From contig NZ_LT984895.1 in the NCBI RefSeq assembly GCF_900258505.1, positions 2,970,609 to 3,034,608 of the forward strand: 64,000 nucleotides of DNA, given 5' to 3'. The DNA is from Brachybacterium timonense. GTDB lineage: Bacteria; Actinomycetota; Actinomycetes; Actinomycetales; Dermabacteraceae. A program made the translations under genes and the position numbers. The notes under the pieces were generated by a model. That model had not been told where the DNA came from, ran no database searches, and saw nothing but the letters and a program-made list of their open reading frames with translations. This document shows positions 53,618 to 62,649 of this stretch, piece after piece; the first letter of the stretch is position 1, and every line of letters starts with the position of its first letter.

Positions 53618-56569
53618 ATGCAGGTGGGGCAGGGCTCGGCAGCGGAACGCGCTTGGGAGTATCACCGTCGAGCAGCCGTCGTGATGGGAGCCGCGCCCGA
53701 CGGCCCCTCCGTCGCCCGCAGCACTGCGGCCGTCTCCTCCGGTTCCCGCACCGCTGGCAGGCCACCTGACCTCAGATCGCTCACAGAGCTGCAGAAGGAC
53801 CAGGCGAACTACTCCCTCGCCTGGTATTTCGCGGACGATAATGCTCGAGTCAGCGCACTGTCGAATCCACTCGTCGCGGCCTACCTCTCCGAGAGCGAGC
53901 TCTGCTCTCCTGTACCGGCATCGTCACCGTCGAACGGTGCCGCTGAACTCGACTGGCTCGTCAACGACCGCTTGAACGACAGTCAGCGCAGAGCGGTCCA
54001 CGAGGCACTCACCCGCCCGGTCACCATCATTCAGGGCCCACCCGGCACCGGTAAGACGCAGGTGATCCTCGAGCTGATCGCACAGATTGAACGAGCCGGG
54101 AGCACCGCAGCCGTTGTCGCGCAGAACGGTGCTGCTATCGCCAACGTCATCCAGCGCGTCGGTTCCGGCGACGGGCATCTGCGCACCCTCCGCTCGCGCC
54201 TCGCCGAGCTCGGCAATTCGGCGAAGCGACGGCGATTCTCCCAACGCCACCCCCAGTGGACGTTCGCGGCGGGACCGGGCGGCCGCGAGACCGCGATCAG
54301 CGCCGCTCAGTTTCTTGCCGAGTTCCCCATCGTGACAAGCACGATCCATTCGCTGCCGAAACTCGTCACCGACGGCACCCGGCACCTCTACGACTACGTG
54401 ATCGTCGATGAGGCCTCCCAGGTGGACCCGGTCGTCGGGCTCGTGGCGATGGCGTCCGCTCGCCGTCTCATCCTGCTGGGCGACAAGCATCAGCTCCCAC
54501 CCGTGCTCGATCGGACGACGGTCTCACGGGTCAAGCGCCTCACCGACGACCTTACCCACCTGCACGACGCGTCCTGGGTGCTCCGCGAGGAGACGAGCTT
54601 CCTCGAGGCGGTCGAGGCGAGCTCGCGCAGGCTCGGGGCGGGTGCGGTTCTGCTGGACACCCATTACCGCTGCCATCCCGGGATCATCGACTTCTGCAAC
54701 CGGCACGTCTACGGCGAACGGCTGAGCGTCAAGACGGATACGAGTGCGTTCTTCACGAAGGACATTCCGGTGCCCATCCGTGTGCGCTGGTTCCCGGGTG
54801 CGTTCGGCGAGCGCGTCGTCACCGAAGCGGCGGCGCGCCGTGCACGTGCACGCGGCGAGAACCCGACCAGCACGCGGCGCAACCGCAAGCAGGTCGAGGT
54901 GTTCATGCGGGAGGAATGGCCCGCCCTGCACAAGCGGATGGAAGCCGCGAGCGCCGACGCCCCACTCTCGGCATGCATCCTGTCCCCCTACCGTGGCCAG
55001 CTGGAGGAGCTCAGGCAGGCGCTCAGGGAAGCCCTCTCGGCACCGAACCCGATCGACACCGCATCGGACGACCACCCGGGCACGCACGCCGCTGCCGCCC
55101 CCGCTCGGAGCCCGCTGACGGCCGATGCGATCTCGATCGATCCCGTCGAGCCGTCGGCGCAGCGGGAGGAGGACGACGACGCTCCGGTCGATGCTCCCCT
55201 GGCTCTGACGATCCACACGTCCCAAGGGCGGGAGTTCGACATCGTCTACGTCCTGCCCGTGGACGATGGGGCGTGGGAGTTCCCCTGGTCTCAGCACCGA
55301 CGGCTGATCAACGTCGCCGCATCCCGCGCGAAGCAGGAGCTCGTGGTGGTGGTCGGTTCCGACCAGATGTCCGAACCCCTCCAGCAGCGGCTGCTCGGAT
55401 ACTCGATCCCGACACGCCACGCCCCACCTGACCGGGGCCCGTCGAACACGCGCGAGAACGGCGCCGATCAGATGTTCGTGCAGCGTCTGATCGATGACGT
55501 GGCCGAGCGGACCGGCGTCGACACGGCGCAGAGCCACCCGTCGGGCTACGGCCTTCAGCGCAGCGGACTGGTCTCGGTTTTCGACCGGGTCTCGGCGATG
55601 CGTGAGCGGATCCGGCGTGCCGGTCTGCCGGTGGTGGCCGAGAGCGGCGACGGTTTCGCCGCACCCGAGGAGATCGTCGCCCAAGCACTGTTCGATGCCG
55701 GTCGCCGGGTCGGTTCGCGACGCCGCGAGGGCGCTCGCGACACGGGCCGTGCCCCGTGCGAACGGCCGGGCGTGATCGTGATCCGCGAGCTTCCCCTCAG
55801 CTCCTGCCATGGGCTGCAGCACGATGGCGTCGACAGCCGGTCCTTCGACATCGTCATCGTGCACGAGGCGACCCGAAGGCTGCTGGTGGCCATCGAGATC
55901 GACGGTCCCTACCACCGCCACCACGCAGATCCCGCGAGGCTCGAAGCACAGCGCACCGCCGATTTCGTGAAAGATCGGATCGCCCGGGACTCCGGTGCCG
56001 CAGTGATCCACGGCCGGACCATGGTGGCAACGCCCGAGGAGCCTGCCTTCGTCCTGCTGCGGCTGCCCAGCGACGGCAGCGTCTGGGGTGAGTTCGATAA
56101 GCAGCAGACTGCGAGCACCGTGGAGATTCCCTCCGGCGGCCATCCCCTGGCGGGCATGAGCATCGAAGCACTCGTGCAGGCACAGCTCTCCCGCAGCATC
56201 GCCCACCCGATCACAGTCGGCGACTGCACACTGTTCAGCCCCTATCTGGCGCGTATCGGCGCGAGCGGCGTCACCAGCAAACAGCTGCACGACCGCCTCG
56301 CGGACCAGGGGTTTCTGACGTACGGGCCGGCGCTCGACGAGACTCCGTCCACCGCAGCGCCGACGGCGAACGGCGGGAGGCGAGGCCCGCGTCGGCCCAC
56401 GCCACAGGGACGTGACCAGGGCTTGAGGTCATGCATGGCGTTCAATGAAAGCGGCGAGGCCTATTGGGGGGTCCGTGTCCTCACGCCGGGCAGTTCACGG
56501 CTCCGCGACATCGCGCATGATCTCGCCGCTGACCGATCCGTCCCGCACTCGACAGGAGACCGCAGATGA
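53618..56569 (+). CDS. UPF1-like SF1 helicase with C-terminal nuclease-like domain
   Basis: A 983-residue superfamily 1 helicase. Walker A IIQGPPGTGKTQ is near 137-148, Walker B IVDEASQVDP near 262-271, motif III LLGDKHQLPPVL after it, motif V TIHTSQGREFDIVYV near 530, and motif VI NVAASRAKQELVVVV near 565. A region about 735-830 with SFDIVIVHEATRRLLVAIEIDG looks like a DUF2726/PD-(D/E)XK nuclease core (D-x(n)-E-x-D). An unrecognised C-terminal part of about 150 residues follows. It overlaps the next gene by ATGA (56566-56569). Helicase-nuclease fusions of this type are frequent in anti-phage systems, which is how I read it here; the substrate is unknown. Confidence 0.85.
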   Translation: MQVGQGSAAERAWEYHRRAAVVMGAAPDGPSVARSTAAVSSGSRTAGRPPDLRSLTELQKDQANYSLAWYFADDNARVSALSNPLVAAYLSESELCSPVPASSPSNGAAELDWLVNDRLNDSQRRAVHEALTRPVTIIQGPPGTGKTQVILELIAQIERAGSTAAVVAQNGAAIANVIQRVGSGDGHLRTLRSRLAELGNSAKRRRFSQRHPQWTFAAGPGGRETAISAAQFLAEFPIVTSTIHSLPKLVTDGTRHLYDYVIVDEASQVDPVVGLVAMASARRLILLGDKHQLPPVLDRTTVSRVKRLTDDLTHLHDASWVLREETSFLEAVEASSRRLGAGAVLLDTHYRCHPGIIDFCNRHVYGERLSVKTDTSAFFTKDIPVPIRVRWFPGAFGERVVTEAAARRARARGENPTSTRRNRKQVEVFMREEWPALHKRMEAASADAPLSACILSPYRGQLEELRQALREALSAPNPIDTASDDHPGTHAAAAPARSPLTADAISIDPVEPSAQREEDDDAPVDAPLALTIHTSQGREFDIVYVLPVDDGAWEFPWSQHRRLINVAASRAKQELVVVVGSDQMSEPLQQRLLGYSIPTRHAPPDRGPSNTRENGADQMFVQRLIDDVAERTGVDTAQSHPSGYGLQRSGLVSVFDRVSAMRERIRRAGLPVVAESGDGFAAPEEIVAQALFDAGRRVGSRRREGARDTGRAPCERPGVIVIRELPLSSCHGLQHDGVDSRSFDIVIVHEATRRLLVAIEIDGPYHRHHADPARLEAQRTADFVKDRIARDSGAAVIHGRTMVATPEEPAFVLLRLPSDGSVWGEFDKQQTASTVEIPSGGHPLAGMSIEALVQAQLSRSIAHPITVGDCTLFSPYLARIGASGVTSKQLHDRLADQGFLTYGPALDETPSTAAPTANGGRRGPRRPTPQGRDQGLRSCMAFNESGEAYWGVRVLTPGSSRLRDIAHDLAADRSVPHSTGDRR

Positions 56570-58578
56570 CCGGAGACGTTCAGACGAAGCCGAGCAGGGC
56601 CTCGGTGCGGGAGCAGTTCGCGACCGATGCCGGGTTCCAGGAGTGGTTCGAGTGGAAGCTCACGCGCCTTCTGCACGTGCCGAGCCACCATTGGAGTGGT
56701 GTGCACTGGCCGGAGCTCGACCGTGACCGTGATCTTGGCGCAGCCATCCGCGAGTTCCCGGTGTCGCGGTCCACGAGAACGCCCGACCGACTGCTCGTGC
56801 TCGCCGTGCCGACCGCCCTGTCCGATGCCTCGCGCACCGCTGGGGACCCTCTCGATGCCGCCCCCGCCCGGCTCTGGGCGACGGACGATGATGCAGTGTG
56901 GATCCCACGTCACATCCATCGAGCAGCCGGCACCGACGATCACCTGGTCTGCGCCGATGGGAAGGACCTCGCACATCCGTACGAGGGCTCGGCACCTGCT
57001 CGCGACGGTGCGGGAACCCCCTGGGTCCCCCTGATCATCGGGTTGAAGCGGTTCTACGGCTTCACCGACTACGAGTTCGCGGTCACCTACGCCCTCGCCG
57101 CCGAGCTGCGATCAATGCGGGACAACGTCGAGCTCTTCGAGCACATCGAGCGCACCGATCTGGACGAGCGCGTGCTGATGAGAGCGCTGGCGCTGATGAT
57201 CTCCGGCTGGACGGCTGATGGTCAGGCCGACGACTCCCGCATTCGACTCGAGCATGCGTCACGCACGACGCTCGAGACTCTGATGCTCGTGGTCAGGCTC
57301 CTGAAATCCGCTCGTGAAATCACCGTCGAGGGCGATGCCGTCACCCTGTCCATCACGCTCGACGCCGACCCTGAAGCGGAGAGTCTGGGACTGCACCTCA
57401 GCGAGCTCCTGAGCGGTGGCAGCGCCACCTGGCTGTTCCAGACTGCGACCACGACGAACTCCAGCCTCCACCTCACCACATCGGGCCACGTGATCGGCGT
57501 CTTGGAGCACGCGCCCTTCCTCCCTGCTCAGGAGGGAAACCGGTTCATCGCGTCTCTGCCGCGCACACCTGTTCCACAACGGTCGGATCGAGCGACGGTC
57601 AAGAACCTGTGCGTACGCCCGCCCGTCGACTATGGGTGGGCTGTGCGACGGCGCCACATCACCCCCGCGTCATCCCACCGCTCAGCCGGACCCCTGTCTG
57701 GTTCCGGGCGCGCGTCGGATGCCACGCATCCGCACCCGGGCGAGGACCGGTCACAGCCAGAGTGTGCAGACGCGTCGCCATCACCTGCCCAGATCGCTGC
57801 GGCGTTCACCCTGCACCCGGGCAAGGAGATCTCGGTGACGAGCACCGCCACCTGTGTCGCTGCCCATCCCGACGCAACGGGTGATGAAGGCGCCGAGGCC
57901 CTGACCGGTGAAGTCTTCGCGGTGCAGCGCCATGGCGCCTGGTCCCCCTGGTCCAACAGCGCGGTGCGGCGAGGATGGAACGGGATCAACCAGAGGAACG
58001 GTCTCAAACTGGCCATCATGGACTCGCTCGTGGATGCGTCGTTCGGCCCGCATGGCGCTCTCCTGGCTGCCGTCCACCAGAACGATCCCGAGCAGATCCG
58101 CCGGCTCGCTCGCGGGCTCGGCGTCACCGTCGCGGAGGAGTCCATCGACGACTCCGCGCACGCGACCGAAGCCGGGGCGCGTCCCGTCCCGTCGACCTCC
58201 CGCATCTGGTCGCGCCGCCTGCTGGACCTGCAGGATCCCGCACAACCCGCCTCCCAGGTCAGTCTCGACATTCGGCGACATCTCTATGCGGGCGACGCTT
58301 CTACCGAACCGCTCCTCTTCCAGGAGCTGAGTCGACAGCAGCGTCTCGAGCTCCTGAGCCTTGACGGCGCCACGATCGTGGACATCGACACCGGCGAGAT
58401 CCTCGCCGTCGGCGCGATCGTGAACCTTGACGAGAAACAGGAGGCCGGTGGAGGACGGGCCAGCGCCGCCCGCAGCCTCGCCAAGCACGGCGTCGCCTTC
58501 AAGGTGTCCCAGGACGGTGCGATCCATGGCTGGCACCACTGGCGCGGTGTGATACAGGAATGCCTGTTCCTGGGCTGA
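56566..58578 (+). CDS. protein with C-terminal DAC-like domain
   Basis: A 670-residue protein. The first ~450 residues are unrecognised (start FQEWFEWKLTRLLHVPSHHW, then a helical stretch FYGFTDYEFAVTYALAAEL). Residues about 480-665 resemble the DisA/CdaA diadenylate cyclase fold: LVDASFGPHGALLAAV, then LDGATIVDIDTGEILAVGAI near 598-617, then GGGRASAARSLAKHGVAFKV and SQDG. The DGA motif is kept, but the GTRHR motif of active enzymes is GGGRAS, so it is more likely a nucleotide sensor than a synthase. It is coupled to the helicase by ATGA. Its domain is paralogous to that in the convergent neighbour, eight bases beyond its stop. Confidence 0.8.
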   Translation: MTGDVQTKPSRASVREQFATDAGFQEWFEWKLTRLLHVPSHHWSGVHWPELDRDRDLGAAIREFPVSRSTRTPDRLLVLAVPTALSDASRTAGDPLDAAPARLWATDDDAVWIPRHIHRAAGTDDHLVCADGKDLAHPYEGSAPARDGAGTPWVPLIIGLKRFYGFTDYEFAVTYALAAELRSMRDNVELFEHIERTDLDERVLMRALALMISGWTADGQADDSRIRLEHASRTTLETLMLVVRLLKSAREITVEGDAVTLSITLDADPEAESLGLHLSELLSGGSATWLFQTATTTNSSLHLTTSGHVIGVLEHAPFLPAQEGNRFIASLPRTPVPQRSDRATVKNLCVRPPVDYGWAVRRRHITPASSHRSAGPLSGSGRASDATHPHPGEDRSQPECADASPSPAQIAAAFTLHPGKEISVTSTATCVAAHPDATGDEGAEALTGEVFAVQRHGAWSPWSNSAVRRGWNGINQRNGLKLAIMDSLVDASFGPHGALLAAVHQNDPEQIRRLARGLGVTVAEESIDDSAHATEAGARPVPSTSRIWSRRLLDLQDPAQPASQVSLDIRRHLYAGDASTEPLLFQELSRQQRLELLSLDGATIVDIDTGEILAVGAIVNLDEKQEAGGGRASAARSLAKHGVAFKVSQDGAIHGWHHWRGVIQECLFLG

Positions 58579-58586
58579 CGCCCAGC

Positions 58587-60125
58587 TCAACCGAACCCGT
58601 TCAGTACGCGAGCGTCGCTGTCGGCGTCCGGTCGGCTCGGCCCGTACAGGGTCACCTCACCGTCCTGCGACACCTTGAACGCGGCCCCGAACTCGGCGAG
58701 GGCGAGGGCGGCGCTCTTACGGCCCCCGCTGGCGCCACCCCGCACGCGGACGATCGCGCCCGACGCGATGATCCTGCCGCGCCGGTCAATGATGGTGGCG
58801 CCGTCCATGCTGAGCAGTTCGAGCCGCTGTGCACGGGAGAGCTCGGCGAACCGGTACCCCTCGTACTCGTCGCTCAGATCGGTCCGCCCCTGACAGAGCA
58901 GCTGGCATCGAAGGTCGAGCTGATCATCGACACCGTCGGCGGAATACCAGAGCAGGCCGGGATCGATGATCGTCTCGCCGTCGACGCCCCCGCCGATGCT
59001 GTCGACCTCGCACTCGCCGTAGAACTCGACGAAGCCCTGGCTCGACAAGACGGCGAGCACGGCGCCGTGCCCGCTGAAGCTCGCGTCCAGCACACTCTCC
59101 AGGATCGCCGCGCGAACCGTTGAGTTCACCTCGTACGGGCCGGCATCGGGAATGTCCACCTCGAACCTCACCGTGCCGAACTGCTGCCAGCGTATGTTCT
59201 CCGCGATCACACCCCACTCACCGCGACGATGCACACACCGAACCGCCCCATCCTTGAGCACCGCAATGTCGCCGTTACCCGTCACAGCGAAACCCAACGT
59301 CGAACCGTCATACGTCACCGCAGCCAGGTCCTCCAGCTCCACCGGGAAGGCGTGGCTGAGGCGGTTGGTGTCGCCGACCGCATGATCACGAAGATCCCAC
59401 ATCGCCTCGACCAACCCGTCGGCGCTCACCACCGTGGCTGTGCCTCCGCTCGCGCCCAGCAGCGGGGTCCAGGGGTACCGGCCACGCCGGACGTAGTCCG
59501 CGAACGACACCGCTCTGGGAGCCGAGAACGCGAACGCGTCAGCGGCTTCCGCAGCCTTACCCTCCTCATGCGGGACTGTCGTCACGATGAAGCGAGGCGC
59601 GTACCGCTGCCCCTCGTACGTCGAGGCGGCGGCATCCTTCAGATGCTGGAGCAGGGCGACGATCGTTTCGCGAAGCTTTTCCGCCAGATCCTCATCGTCC
59701 ATCGCTGTCGCGGTGGCGAGGAACCGCGCGATCGCCTGCTCGACGAGCGTCGCGCGCAGAACCTGCCAATGCTCTGGCGCGCCGCGGGAGGCCGACACCA
59801 GCTCCGCCGCACTGTGCAGCGCGGTCGCGTAGGACCTCGCCAGCTCCTTCTCATCGGGGGTGAAAGGCTGCGACCGCGACAGAACGAGGAAGTCCGTGTC
59901 CCGTTGGCGCTCACCTGTTCGCGGGAGCCGGAGCTGGATCTCGGTGGCGCTGAAACCGACAAGGCGCTTCTTGTCCCTTTTGAAGATGTCAATGCCGTGC
60001 CGTCGACGGCTCGGATGAATGCCGAGCAGGCGGCCCAGGTCCTCCTCCGCCTGGGCGTAGAACGTCCCGTGGCCCGGCGTTTCATCCTGGGCGTCAGGCA
60101 TCGGGTTCGGATCGATCATGGTCAC
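58587..60125 (-). CDS. second protein with C-terminal DAC-like domain
   Basis: A 512-residue protein whose C-terminal ~175 residues parallel the DAC-like domain of the 56566 gene: VLDASFSGHGAVLAVL near 342, LSRAQRLELLSMDGATIID near 427-445, ASGAIV, GGRKSAALALAEFGAAFKVS near 468-487. Again DGA is kept and RHR is replaced (RKS). The N-terminal ~330 residues differ from the partner and are not recognised; a PRFIVTTVPHEEG-like segment and beta-rich stretches are visible. The GTG at 60125 overlaps the upstream stop (GTGA) and has GAGGAA six bases before it. An ATG two codons later is the alternative. A much longer open frame upstream is the antisense shadow of the next gene. Confidence 0.8.
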   Translation of the reverse strand: MTMIDPNPMPDAQDETPGHGTFYAQAEEDLGRLLGIHPSRRRHGIDIFKRDKKRLVGFSATEIQLRLPRTGERQRDTDFLVLSRSQPFTPDEKELARSYATALHSAAELVSASRGAPEHWQVLRATLVEQAIARFLATATAMDDEDLAEKLRETIVALLQHLKDAAASTYEGQRYAPRFIVTTVPHEEGKAAEAADAFAFSAPRAVSFADYVRRGRYPWTPLLGASGGTATVVSADGLVEAMWDLRDHAVGDTNRLSHAFPVELEDLAAVTYDGSTLGFAVTGNGDIAVLKDGAVRCVHRRGEWGVIAENIRWQQFGTVRFEVDIPDAGPYEVNSTVRAAILESVLDASFSGHGAVLAVLSSQGFVEFYGECEVDSIGGGVDGETIIDPGLLWYSADGVDDQLDLRCQLLCQGRTDLSDEYEGYRFAELSRAQRLELLSMDGATIIDRRGRIIASGAIVRVRGGASGGRKSAALALAEFGAAFKVSQDGEVTLYGPSRPDADSDARVLNGFG

Positions 60126-61660
60126 GGAGCGTTCCTCGGACGAGTGCGAATTCGGTGCCGAAGCCGCTGGGCGGCACGGGACAGGCGGCCGGAGACGCGA
60201 CCGGCGGGCTGCGAATGTGTGGTGTGGGCGCCGAGTGGTGTCAGGCCCACGGTCTCCGGGAAGACGTCGAACAGTGCGAGACCTGGCCGGCCGTCGCGCG
60301 GGGTGGTGGGCGCATCGTAGGTCCCCCACAAGCGCAGTCGCGCGGCCATGTCCGCGGGGAAGAAGCGCGTCGGCGCCGACGTGCTCTGCGGGGGCGGGGC
60401 CCCCGACGGCGCAGGGCGCAGCGACGAGGCCGGGCCTCGCGTCAATGGCTTCCGCGCTGGCCAGTGCGGCGTGTGTGCGAGAGCTGCGCCGAGCATGAAC
60501 GCGATCACCCGCGGCACGCGCGCCGTGAGGTGGATCTGGGCGTTCGGGTACCGAGCCAAGGTCCAGGCGATCACGTCGGCGAAGAAGATCGCGACGGTCT
60601 CCGGGTCGGCGACGAGCGCGTCTCCGGTTGCCTGCTCGCGACGCGACGTCACAGATGCCCTGCCGGTGGACGTCAGCTGCGAGATCTGCACCGAGGCGAA
60701 GCGCCGCACCGGAGCGCCGGTGGGCGTCGAACCGACCCGCGTGTCCGGACCGGTGCCATCGAGCAGAGCCCCAGCCTGGATGAACGGGCCGCTCTCGCCC
60801 CACAGCGGCACCTCAGCGAACGGCATCCAGCACTCGATGCCACCCTTCTTCACCGCCCCCAGGGAGAGACGCACACGTCGAACGGATGGATCCGGGCGGA
60901 ACGTCTCGCGCCAGCGAGGAACGTCCTTCCCGTCGACGGTGACGCGCAGCTGCGCCTGCTCCTCGGCCTGCACGTCGGGATCATGACGCGAGACGATGCG
61001 CCGGTAGGCTTCGGCGTCGAACTCAAGGAACCGTTCACGCTGCTCCCGACTGAACCCACCCCGGCCGGGGGTCGCATTGTCGGGCACCTCGAAGAGTCGA
61101 AAGTCCGACGGCAGGAACGTGAGCGCGCCCATCCCGATGATGGCCGGGATCGGACCCTCCGGCGTGATCCGCACCAGATCCGCATGGTGGGCCTCCAGCA
61201 CGCGATCCAGGCCGCTGACGAGGTCGCCGAGCTGCCCTGTCACGTCGGCGCGGGCCACGGCGTCTCCCGTCCCGTTCCACGGGACGGGCTGCACCGAGAA
61301 GGAGCGGTGCAGCCCGGCGAAGGAGGTCATCACCGTGCGGTCCCATGTCGAGGACCGATCGTCTGCCCGGCCCAGCTGGGTCAGGTGCATATCGACCACA
61401 ACGCCGCTGTCGATCCGTCGCTTATAGACCAAGGCGAGCAGCGCCGCGGCGCCGAAGAGCGCGGCGAACCCACCGAACAGCCACGCAGAGCCCCGATCGC
61501 CCTCCGGCGGCACGAGAACATACTCGCCGAACAGGCCCACCGCGGCGGTGAACAGCGAAAGGGCGGCCGCAATGAAAACGGCCGCGGCCGCATGCCGACG
61601 GCCGGTGTTCTGCCGACCCTCCAGCATCTCGAGCGTCGAGCGCGGCGTGGTCGACGGCAT
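60122..61660 (-). CDS. two-TM protein with SAVED/CARF-like sensor region
   Basis: A 512-residue protein with two N-terminal membrane helices (about 24-49 and 57-80) and a large soluble part. Two similar segments, GPIPAIIGMGALTFLP (169-184) and ARVPRVIAFMLGAALAHTP (380-398), each follow a beta strand (ADLVRIT; AQIHLTA). This is the twofold P-x(3)-A-x(2)-x-L/M-G pattern of SAVED domains, which bind cyclic nucleotides in CBASS effectors. 2TM-SAVED proteins are known membrane-disrupting effectors. Assignment is by pattern only. The ATG follows a strong GAGGAGGAA. It overlaps the downstream DAC-like gene by GTGA, so the pair is an operon. Confidence 0.75.
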   Translation of the reverse strand: MPSTTPRSTLEMLEGRQNTGRRHAAAAVFIAAALSLFTAAVGLFGEYVLVPPEGDRGSAWLFGGFAALFGAAALLALVYKRRIDSGVVVDMHLTQLGRADDRSSTWDRTVMTSFAGLHRSFSVQPVPWNGTGDAVARADVTGQLGDLVSGLDRVLEAHHADLVRITPEGPIPAIIGMGALTFLPSDFRLFEVPDNATPGRGGFSREQRERFLEFDAEAYRRIVSRHDPDVQAEEQAQLRVTVDGKDVPRWRETFRPDPSVRRVRLSLGAVKKGGIECWMPFAEVPLWGESGPFIQAGALLDGTGPDTRVGSTPTGAPVRRFASVQISQLTSTGRASVTSRREQATGDALVADPETVAIFFADVIAWTLARYPNAQIHLTARVPRVIAFMLGAALAHTPHWPARKPLTRGPASSLRPAPSGAPPPQSTSAPTRFFPADMAARLRLWGTYDAPTTPRDGRPGLALFDVFPETVGLTPLGAHTTHSQPAGRVSGRLSRAAQRLRHRIRTRPRNAP

Positions 61661-61713
61661 ATGTATTCCTCCTCTGGCCCGAACGTCAGGATAGGGCGCA
61701 GAGCATGCATCCC

Positions 61714-62595
61714 TCAGCGCTGGCCGGCGCGTTCCCGCTCCAGCACATCGATCAGATACCGTCCGTACCCGGACTTCACCAGCGGCTCAGCCCGCTCACG
61801 CAGCTCATCATCAGAGAGGTAGCCCATCCGCCAGGCGACCTCCTCCGGGGCGCCGATCGAGAGACCCTGCCGCTTCTGCACAGTACGGATGAACTCTCCG
61901 GCTGCAGCGAGATCATCGAACGTGCCGGTATCCAGCCAGGCTGTGCCTCGGGTGAGTACCTCGACATGCAGGGTGCCTTCGTCAAGGTAGCTGCGGTTCA
62001 GGTCCGTGATCTCCAACTCGCCGCGGGCCGACGGCCTCAACGCTCGCGCCCGCTCCACCACGGTCTGGTCGTAGAAGTACAAGCCCGGCACAGCAAGATT
62101 CGAGCGCGGCTGGTCAGGTTTCTCCTCCAGTGACACCGCCCGCCCTGATGCGTCCACCTCCACCACGCCGTAGGCGCTGGGGTTCTTCACCCAGTAACCA
62201 AACACCGCCGCACCGTCGACCTCGGCGTAACGGCGCAACTGCGTACCCATGCCGTAGCCGTAGAACAGGTTGTCGCCCAGGACAAGCGCTGCCCGCTCCC
62301 CCGCCAAGAACTCCTCACCGAGCAGGAACGCCTGCGCCAGACCATCGGGAGACGGCTGCACAACGTACGAGAGGCTCACGCCGAAGCGGCTGCCGTCTCC
62401 CAGTACCCGCTGGAACGCCTCCTGGTCATGCGGCGTGGTGATGACCAGGATGTCCCGGATGCCCGCGAGCATCAGCGTGGACAGCGGATAGTAGATCATC
62501 GGCTTGTCGTACACCGGCATCAGCTGCTTCGAGACACCGATCGTGAGCGGATGCAGGCGCGTACCGGTGCCACCGGCGAGGATGATGCCCTTCAT
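61714..62595 (-). CDS. rmlA: glucose-1-phosphate thymidylyltransferase
   Basis: A 293-residue sugar nucleotidyltransferase that makes dTDP-glucose, the first step of the rhamnose pathway. N-terminal [15 protein letters not shown] (4-18), [20 protein letters not shown] near 26-45, GDNLFYG and [10 protein letters not shown] are all present; the length is normal for RmlA. The ATG at 62595 gives the usual MKGIILAGG start. It is separated from rmlB by the four-gene cassette, and its stop lies 53 bases beyond the start of the 2TM gene, which it precedes in the leftward direction. Confidence 0.95.
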   Translation of the reverse strand: MKGIILAGGTGTRLHPLTIGVSKQLMPVYDKPMIYYPLSTLMLAGIRDILVITTPHDQEAFQRVLGDGSRFGVSLSYVVQPSPDGLAQAFLLGEEFLAGERAALVLGDNLFYGYGMGTQLRRYAEVDGAAVFGYWVKNPSAYGVVEVDASGRAVSLEEKPDQPRSNLAVPGLYFYDQTVVERARALRPSARGELEITDLNRSYLDEGTLHVEVLTRGTAWLDTGTFDDLAAAGEFIRTVQKRQGLSIGAPEEVAWRMGYLSDDELRERAEPLVKSGYGRYLIDVLERERAGQR

Positions 62596-62649
62596 GGACG
62601 CCAGTATGTCAAGCACGCGTAGTGTCGTGCGGCATGCTCACGTCGCCGA

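Noticed and set aside
56566-60125. Active diadenylate cyclases
   Set aside because: The DGA motif is present, but the RHR motif needed for ATP handling in known DAC enzymes is replaced in both proteins; I kept a sensor call, with synthase as a testable alternative.
60126-60803. Upstream extension of the second DAC-like gene
   Set aside because: It is Arg/Pro-rich and lies antisense-frame over the 2TM gene; the GTGA overlap with GAGGAA gives a better start.
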